Assembly (NCBI GenBank): GCA_016718315.1
Contig: JADKDV010000001.1
Span: 930,001 to 994,000 of the forward strand
Direction of reading: 5' to 3'
Length of the DNA stretch: 64,000 nt
DNA from: Candidatus Obscuribacter sp.
GTDB taxonomy: Bacteria; Cyanobacteriota; Vampirovibrionia; Obscuribacterales; Obscuribacteraceae
The notes below the pieces were generated by a model that was given only the letters and a program-made list of their open reading frames with translations, was not told where the DNA came from and ran no database searches. The translations under genes were made by a program, and so were the position numbers. Positions 60,123-64,000 of this stretch are shown one piece after another. Position 1 is the stretch's first letter. Every line of letters begins with the position of its first letter.

Positions 60123-61769
60123 ATGAGCAAGAAAAAGCTGGCTGATCATCTATTTGATCGCATACAGGAAACAGGTGTCAAACATACTTTTGGCATTCCT
60201 GGAGATTTCATACTGCCCTTTTACGCAGCCCAGTCAAAGCGCGACCTGAGCACTATCGTGATGACTCACGAGCCTTCAGTTGGTTACGCTGCTGACGCCT
60301 ACGGGCGCCTCAAAGGTCTGGGCGTGGCGCTGGTCACATATGGAGCTGGCGGACTCAACATGGTCAATCCAGTTGGATTGGCTTATGCCGAGGAATCCCC
60401 TTTACTGGTCATCAGTGGTGGACCTGAAACTCGCTTCAGAAGTCACAAACCACAGTTGCACCACTGTGTTAAAAACTTCAATACACAGAGAAATGTCTTT
60501 AACGAAGTCTGTGAATCAGTCACTATCCTGGACAATGCAGCCACTGCTAGAGATGAAATAGACCGAGTTTTTGATACCACGATTACATCATCTAAACCAG
60601 GTTACATCGAGATACCACGAGACATGGTCAATCTCGAAGTACATGCACCAGAACAAAATAAAGCAAAAGTACAAGTAGAAGAAGAGGCGCTTAAAGAAGC
60701 AGTCGACGACATTGTATTGCGCCTCAAAAATGCTAAGCATCCAGTACTCATGGTCGGTGTACAAGTCCGACGCTTTGGACTCAAAGATACTGTGGTAGCG
60801 CTTTCTGAAGCACTGGGCATACCAGTTGTTACTTCCATACTTGGTAAAGCCACTTTTCCCGAAAGCCATGCCAACTTTATTGGCAACTACTTTGGTCAAT
60901 TCGGCAATCCACTGGTTAAAGATTACGTCGAAAAATCCGATTGCATAATTGCTCTGGGAGCGGTTTTGACCGAGATGGAGACAGCTGGCTATACAGCCAA
61001 ATTGACACCACACAATTTGATCCAAATTAACGCTAGTGAAGTAGTTGTGGGCTACCACAATTATCATGGTCTTTCGATTGACTCAGTAATAAAAGAATTG
61101 CTTGGTGCAGTCACTGCCAAACTGACACCGACGATGCGATTTACAGTGCCAAAAATTGCCCGCGAGACCATCGTTAAGACAAGCAAGGGCAAGGACTTGT
61201 CCGTTGCTTGCATGATCGAACAACTCAATGAATTGCTGGAGCAAGGAGATGGCTATTCAGTCATTACCGACACTGGAGACTGCATGTACACCGGCATGAG
61301 CCTTAAGACTGATATATTCCTGTCACCAGGCTACTATGTCAGCATGGGCTTTGGTGTGCCAGCAGCTATAGGCGCTCAGCTAGCTATGCCAGAGAGACGT
61401 CCAATAGTCCTGGTGGGCGATGGCGCCTTCCAGATGACTGGCATGGAGATAAGCACAGCGGTCAAAGAAGGACTGAGCCCAATCATCATTGTCTTTAACA
61501 ACGCCAGCTATGCCATGCTGCGCTTTATCGATCAAAAACGTGACTACTACAAATTGCCTCGCTGGGATTATGTCGGCATGGCCAAATCAGTAGGAGCAAA
61601 TGGAGCCAAAGCTGAGACTTCAGAGGACTTCAAAAATGCCCTCAAACAAGCCAGAGAATCTGACAAGCCATTTTTGATCGATGCTGTCATCGATAGTGAA
61701 GACATCTCTCCGACCCTGAGACGATTGACTGAATTTTTCAGTCATAAAGTCAAAGCCGCAATATCCTGA
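60123..61769 (+). CDS. ThDP-dependent 2-oxoacid decarboxylase-like enzyme
   Basis: A 548-residue thiamine-diphosphate enzyme of the pyruvate/indolepyruvate decarboxylase group. The ThDP-activating Glu is in THEPSVGYAADAYGR (E50), the aspartate in IPGDF (D28), and the His pair in QLHHC (H113, H114), matching the HH dyad of Zymomonas pyruvate decarboxylase. The cofactor motif is GDGAFQMTGMEI to NNASY. The position of catalytic Glu473 of that enzyme reads Leu here (YAMLRF). So decarboxylation of a 2-oxoacid is likely but the exact reaction is uncertain. A signature of fermentative or aromatic 2-oxoacid metabolism. Confidence 0.85.
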   Translation: MSKKKLADHLFDRIQETGVKHTFGIPGDFILPFYAAQSKRDLSTIVMTHEPSVGYAADAYGRLKGLGVALVTYGAGGLNMVNPVGLAYAEESPLLVISGGPETRFRSHKPQLHHCVKNFNTQRNVFNEVCESVTILDNAATARDEIDRVFDTTITSSKPGYIEIPRDMVNLEVHAPEQNKAKVQVEEEALKEAVDDIVLRLKNAKHPVLMVGVQVRRFGLKDTVVALSEALGIPVVTSILGKATFPESHANFIGNYFGQFGNPLVKDYVEKSDCIIALGAVLTEMETAGYTAKLTPHNLIQINASEVVVGYHNYHGLSIDSVIKELLGAVTAKLTPTMRFTVPKIARETIVKTSKGKDLSVACMIEQLNELLEQGDGYSVITDTGDCMYTGMSLKTDIFLSPGYYVSMGFGVPAAIGAQLAMPERRPIVLVGDGAFQMTGMEISTAVKEGLSPIIIVFNNASYAMLRFIDQKRDYYKLPRWDYVGMAKSVGANGAKAETSEDFKNALKQARESDKPFLIDAVIDSEDISPTLRRLTEFFSHKVKAAIS

Positions 61770-61775
61770 GGAACC

Positions 61776-62273
61776 ATGACAAAACACATACTGACCATTG
61801 CCCTTTTTACTCTTGCTACTACATTTGTACCAGCCCATGCTGGCTCCACAAGTGATCAGAGCAATGGCAGTATGCTTTTGACTCAACCCAGGCCAGTGGT
61901 GCAATCAGGCGAAGTAGAAGAAGACAAAAAAAGCAGTACCACAAGTAAGCTGGGCAAGCTTATTCAAGGTCCTAAGGCTTGCTGTGGTGCTATTGCTGGT
62001 GTCACTCTCGGTGTGCCAGTGCGTGTGGTAAGAGATGTTTCCCATGAGTCCAAGCGTATGACCGGTCAGTTATATGATGACTTTAGTCCCAGTGCTGGGG
62101 CAGCAGACCGCCCAGACACAAGTACACGCAGCGTCGGTACGATGATAGGGATGCTTTACGGTGTACCCTCAGGCATTATTCTTGGCACCATCCATGGCAC
62201 TACTCGTGGACTGGAAGCTGGCTTCAAAAAACCTTTCTCTAAGGAATCAGTCAGTCTTACCGACCCTAAATAG
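61776..62273 (+). CDS. Exported hypothetical protein
   Basis: A 165-residue protein with a Sec signal (KHILTIALFTLATTFVPAHA, cleavage after AHA). The mature part has two Gly-rich hydrophobic stretches (GAIAGVTLGVPVRVVRD, GTMIGMLYGVPSGIILGTIH) separated by a polar linker. This kind of glycine-zipper sequence may insert in a membrane. Starts six bases after the ThDP enzyme gene and stops eight bases before the MATE gene, so it is in that operon. Function unknown. Confidence 0.7.
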   Translation: MTKHILTIALFTLATTFVPAHAGSTSDQSNGSMLLTQPRPVVQSGEVEEDKKSSTTSKLGKLIQGPKACCGAIAGVTLGVPVRVVRDVSHESKRMTGQLYDDFSPSAGAADRPDTSTRSVGTMIGMLYGVPSGIILGTIHGTTRGLEAGFKKPFSKESVSLTDPK

Positions 62274-62281
62274 GTTGGTAG

Positions 62282-63646
62282 ATGGTTGGCTCTAAAGAAA
62301 AAGAACATTCGCTCGTCACCGGCAATTTATGGCTAACCATCTGGACGATGAGCTGGCCATTAATATTGACGACAGTGGCCAACTCCTTTGTCGGACTGGT
62401 CGATGTACAGGTAGCTGGCACTATCAGTGCATCGGCACAAGCTGCTGTGGGTTTGGCTGAGCACATTCTTTTTATCTTTATGCTTTCTTTGATGTCCATT
62501 GGGGTGGGCACCACTGCTCTAGTATCGCGGGCCTATGGTGCGCAGGAGCGCCCTGAGATGCTCAAGGCCGCGGCACAGTCTCTAGTACTGTCACTCTTAA
62601 TTGGGCTCTTTATGGCAGTTGTTGCCCAACTAACTTCTCATTATGTCTTGGAGACCTTCGCAGCTTCCACTGAAGTTTTTAAATTAGGACGCGACTATCT
62701 CGATACATACAGCCTAGTACTAATACCATTCAGCCTTACTGTTATTGCCAACGCCGCCTTTAGAGCCATTGGCGATAGTAAAACTCCGCTTGTTATCGTG
62801 ACAATAATGACCAGCATCAATGTCGCTCTCGACTATTTGACAGTGCTGCATAACTGGCCCGTGCCCGGTCTTGGTATAAGAGGCATGGCCTATGCGGGGC
62901 TCGCCGCCTCTCTCACCGGAGCCTGTCTGGCAATTTATTTTTTAAACAAGAGCATACTCAAAGATGCCCTGGCCTCCCTTTTGCCTCTCAACCGGAGCAT
63001 GCTCGGTCGCATCTGCAAGATTGGCATACCATCGGCACTACAAAGACTGGGCTGGACACTCTCAAGCTTTGCAGTTTTTGGCATCATGAGGCTCTGTCCT
63101 GACTCGGTAGCAGCACTGGCCTCCTGGGCTATCGGTATGCGGCTGGAAGCTTTTGTCTTTATGCCGCTGATGGCACTGAGCCTCTCAGTCAGCTCAATCA
63201 TTGGTCAAAATCTCGGTGCCAAAGAAGTTGACCGAGCCTATAAAGCAGGCTGGCGCGTCACCTTTATCGGCATCTGGATGATGCTTATAGCTGGAGTTGT
63301 ACTCTATGTGTTTGCAGAGCAGATAGCCGGTACAATGGCCAGGGAGCCCAAAGCTCTTGCTTACACGATTGATTATCTGCGCATCAATGCTCTGGCCGAA
63401 CCCTTCCTGGCACTTGCTATGATCTTGGCTGGAGCCCTGCAAGGGGCGGGGGACACACGCACTCCCATGTGGATGACAATAATCAGTAACTGGCTGATTC
63501 GCATACCGCTTGGATATACCCTAGCCATACCACTACACATGGGAGTCAAAGGTATCTGGTGGGCTATGGCATGCTCAATAATGATTCAGGGCATTGTGAT
63601 GGCCTGGCGATTTAAATCAAAAGACTGGATTCACGAAAAAATTTAA
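62282..63646 (+). CDS. MATE-family multidrug/Na+ antiporter
   Basis: A 454-residue MATE transporter with about 12 TM helices. Typical parts are GNLWLTIWTMSWPLILTTVA, the QAAVGLAEHILFIFML segment, GVGTTALVSRAYGAQ, ANAAFRAIGDSKTPLVIVT, and the matching second-half motif GALQGAGDTRTPMWMTI. It exports cationic drugs or metabolites using Na+ or H+ gradients; the substrate is unknown. Located in the inner membrane. Last complete gene of the ThDP enzyme operon. Confidence 0.92.
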   Translation: MVGSKEKEHSLVTGNLWLTIWTMSWPLILTTVANSFVGLVDVQVAGTISASAQAAVGLAEHILFIFMLSLMSIGVGTTALVSRAYGAQERPEMLKAAAQSLVLSLLIGLFMAVVAQLTSHYVLETFAASTEVFKLGRDYLDTYSLVLIPFSLTVIANAAFRAIGDSKTPLVIVTIMTSINVALDYLTVLHNWPVPGLGIRGMAYAGLAASLTGACLAIYFLNKSILKDALASLLPLNRSMLGRICKIGIPSALQRLGWTLSSFAVFGIMRLCPDSVAALASWAIGMRLEAFVFMPLMALSLSVSSIIGQNLGAKEVDRAYKAGWRVTFIGIWMMLIAGVVLYVFAEQIAGTMAREPKALAYTIDYLRINALAEPFLALAMILAGALQGAGDTRTPMWMTIISNWLIRIPLGYTLAIPLHMGVKGIWWAMACSIMIQGIVMAWRFKSKDWIHEKI

Positions 63647-63660
63647 AGGTTACTCCAAGT

Positions 63661-64000
63661 GGAAGCAGATAAAAAGCCAAAAGAAACAGGCAAGCTAACC
63701 GACAACGCTTGGCTTTTGGTTCTTAGCGTGCTTGGTCTGATTGGCTTATTTAGCTATCTCAAATTACAGGATCAAGTATTTCCATCTGCTGCCATCAACT
63801 TCGCATTGACCAAAGACCAAATAATGGAAGAAGCTTCCATGTGGAAAGGCAAAGTCAAAATACCGGGCACCTATCCAATCAGCTCAGCCACATTCAATCT
63901 CGACAATGACAGTAAAAACTTTTTGGATTTTAAATTAGGCACAAAAGAAGCCAATCGCATCATGAGCGAGGAAGCACCGATATTTTGGTGGGACATAAAA
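63661..64000 (+). CDS. Partial membrane protein cut by the window end
   Basis: An open frame from GTG 63661 that runs off the window with no stop (113 codons seen). It starts VEADKKPKETGKL, has one TM helix (AWLLVLSVLGLIGLFSYLKL) and then a soluble segment (KDQIMEEASMWKGKVKIPG, TKEANRIMSEEAPIFWWDIK). It begins 14 bases after the MATE stop, so it is probably the next gene of the operon. The N-terminal part is not enough to assign a family. Confidence 0.65.

Overview
The window is a gene-dense bacterial chromosome segment of roughly even base composition, with GTG and TTG starts used often. It encodes an envelope made with an AsmA-type protein and a DUF374 acyltransferase, which fits a diderm. 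It also has Tat export, many TPR and low-complexity proteins, Ser/Thr kinases, and ETF plus ETF-quinone oxidoreductase, and no photosynthesis genes. The style suggests a non-photosynthetic relative of Cyanobacteria (Obscuribacterales / Melainabacteria-like). That is an impression from the gene set, not a demonstrated placement.

Layout. 1-8 kb: a long low-complexity protein, a duplicated-domain lipoprotein, a tdh-kbl threonine catabolic operon, a thioredoxin-like protein and a DUF885 protein. 8.3-12 kb: etfB-etfA-ETF-QO, carrying electrons from acyl-CoA or other dehydrogenases to quinone. 12-15.2 kb: a five-gene minus-strand operon of TPR and small membrane proteins. 15.2-18.2 kb: an alpha/beta hydrolase and a long-chain acyl-CoA ligase. 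18.2-20.2 kb: a tandem pair of frame-disrupted trypsin-like protease genes. 20.3-27.2 kb: a beta-propeller protein, rsfS, a HU gene, a TPR protein, rpsO-pnp, a DUF374 acyltransferase and a ferredoxin. 27.4-35.3 kb: a LuxR-type regulator with a degenerate receiver, a 1.4-kilo-residue AsmA-like protein and a Xer recombinase with an unusual insert. 35.3-42.3 kb: a 25-residue tandem-repeat protein, two tiny paralogous membrane proteins, two Ser/Thr kinases with N-terminal membrane and PH-like regions, and a DUF900 hydrolase. 42.5-49.3 kb: a HTH/zinc-ribbon protein, then rpsF-ssb-rpsR, tRNA-Leu(CAG), infC-rpmI-rplT, a SpoU methyltransferase and tatC. 49.3-51.9 kb: a trio made of a HExxH membrane protein, a TPR protein, and a fusion of a metal-site-less copy of the first with TPRs. 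52-64 kb: a frameshifted Cache-HAMP-GAF-GAF-GGDEF gene, a HAD phosphatase, a heme-binding protein, folK, acpS, a SAM hydroxide adenosyltransferase, a MazF-like protein, a standalone B12-binding protein, a ThDP decarboxylase-like enzyme, a MATE transporter and a gene cut by the window end.

Points most worth attention: the peptidase/TPR trio at 49.3-51.9 kb, the kinase-small membrane protein block at 37-41 kb, probable bifurcating-type ETF signatures, and at least five single-base frame breaks in four genes (real decay or assembly error).
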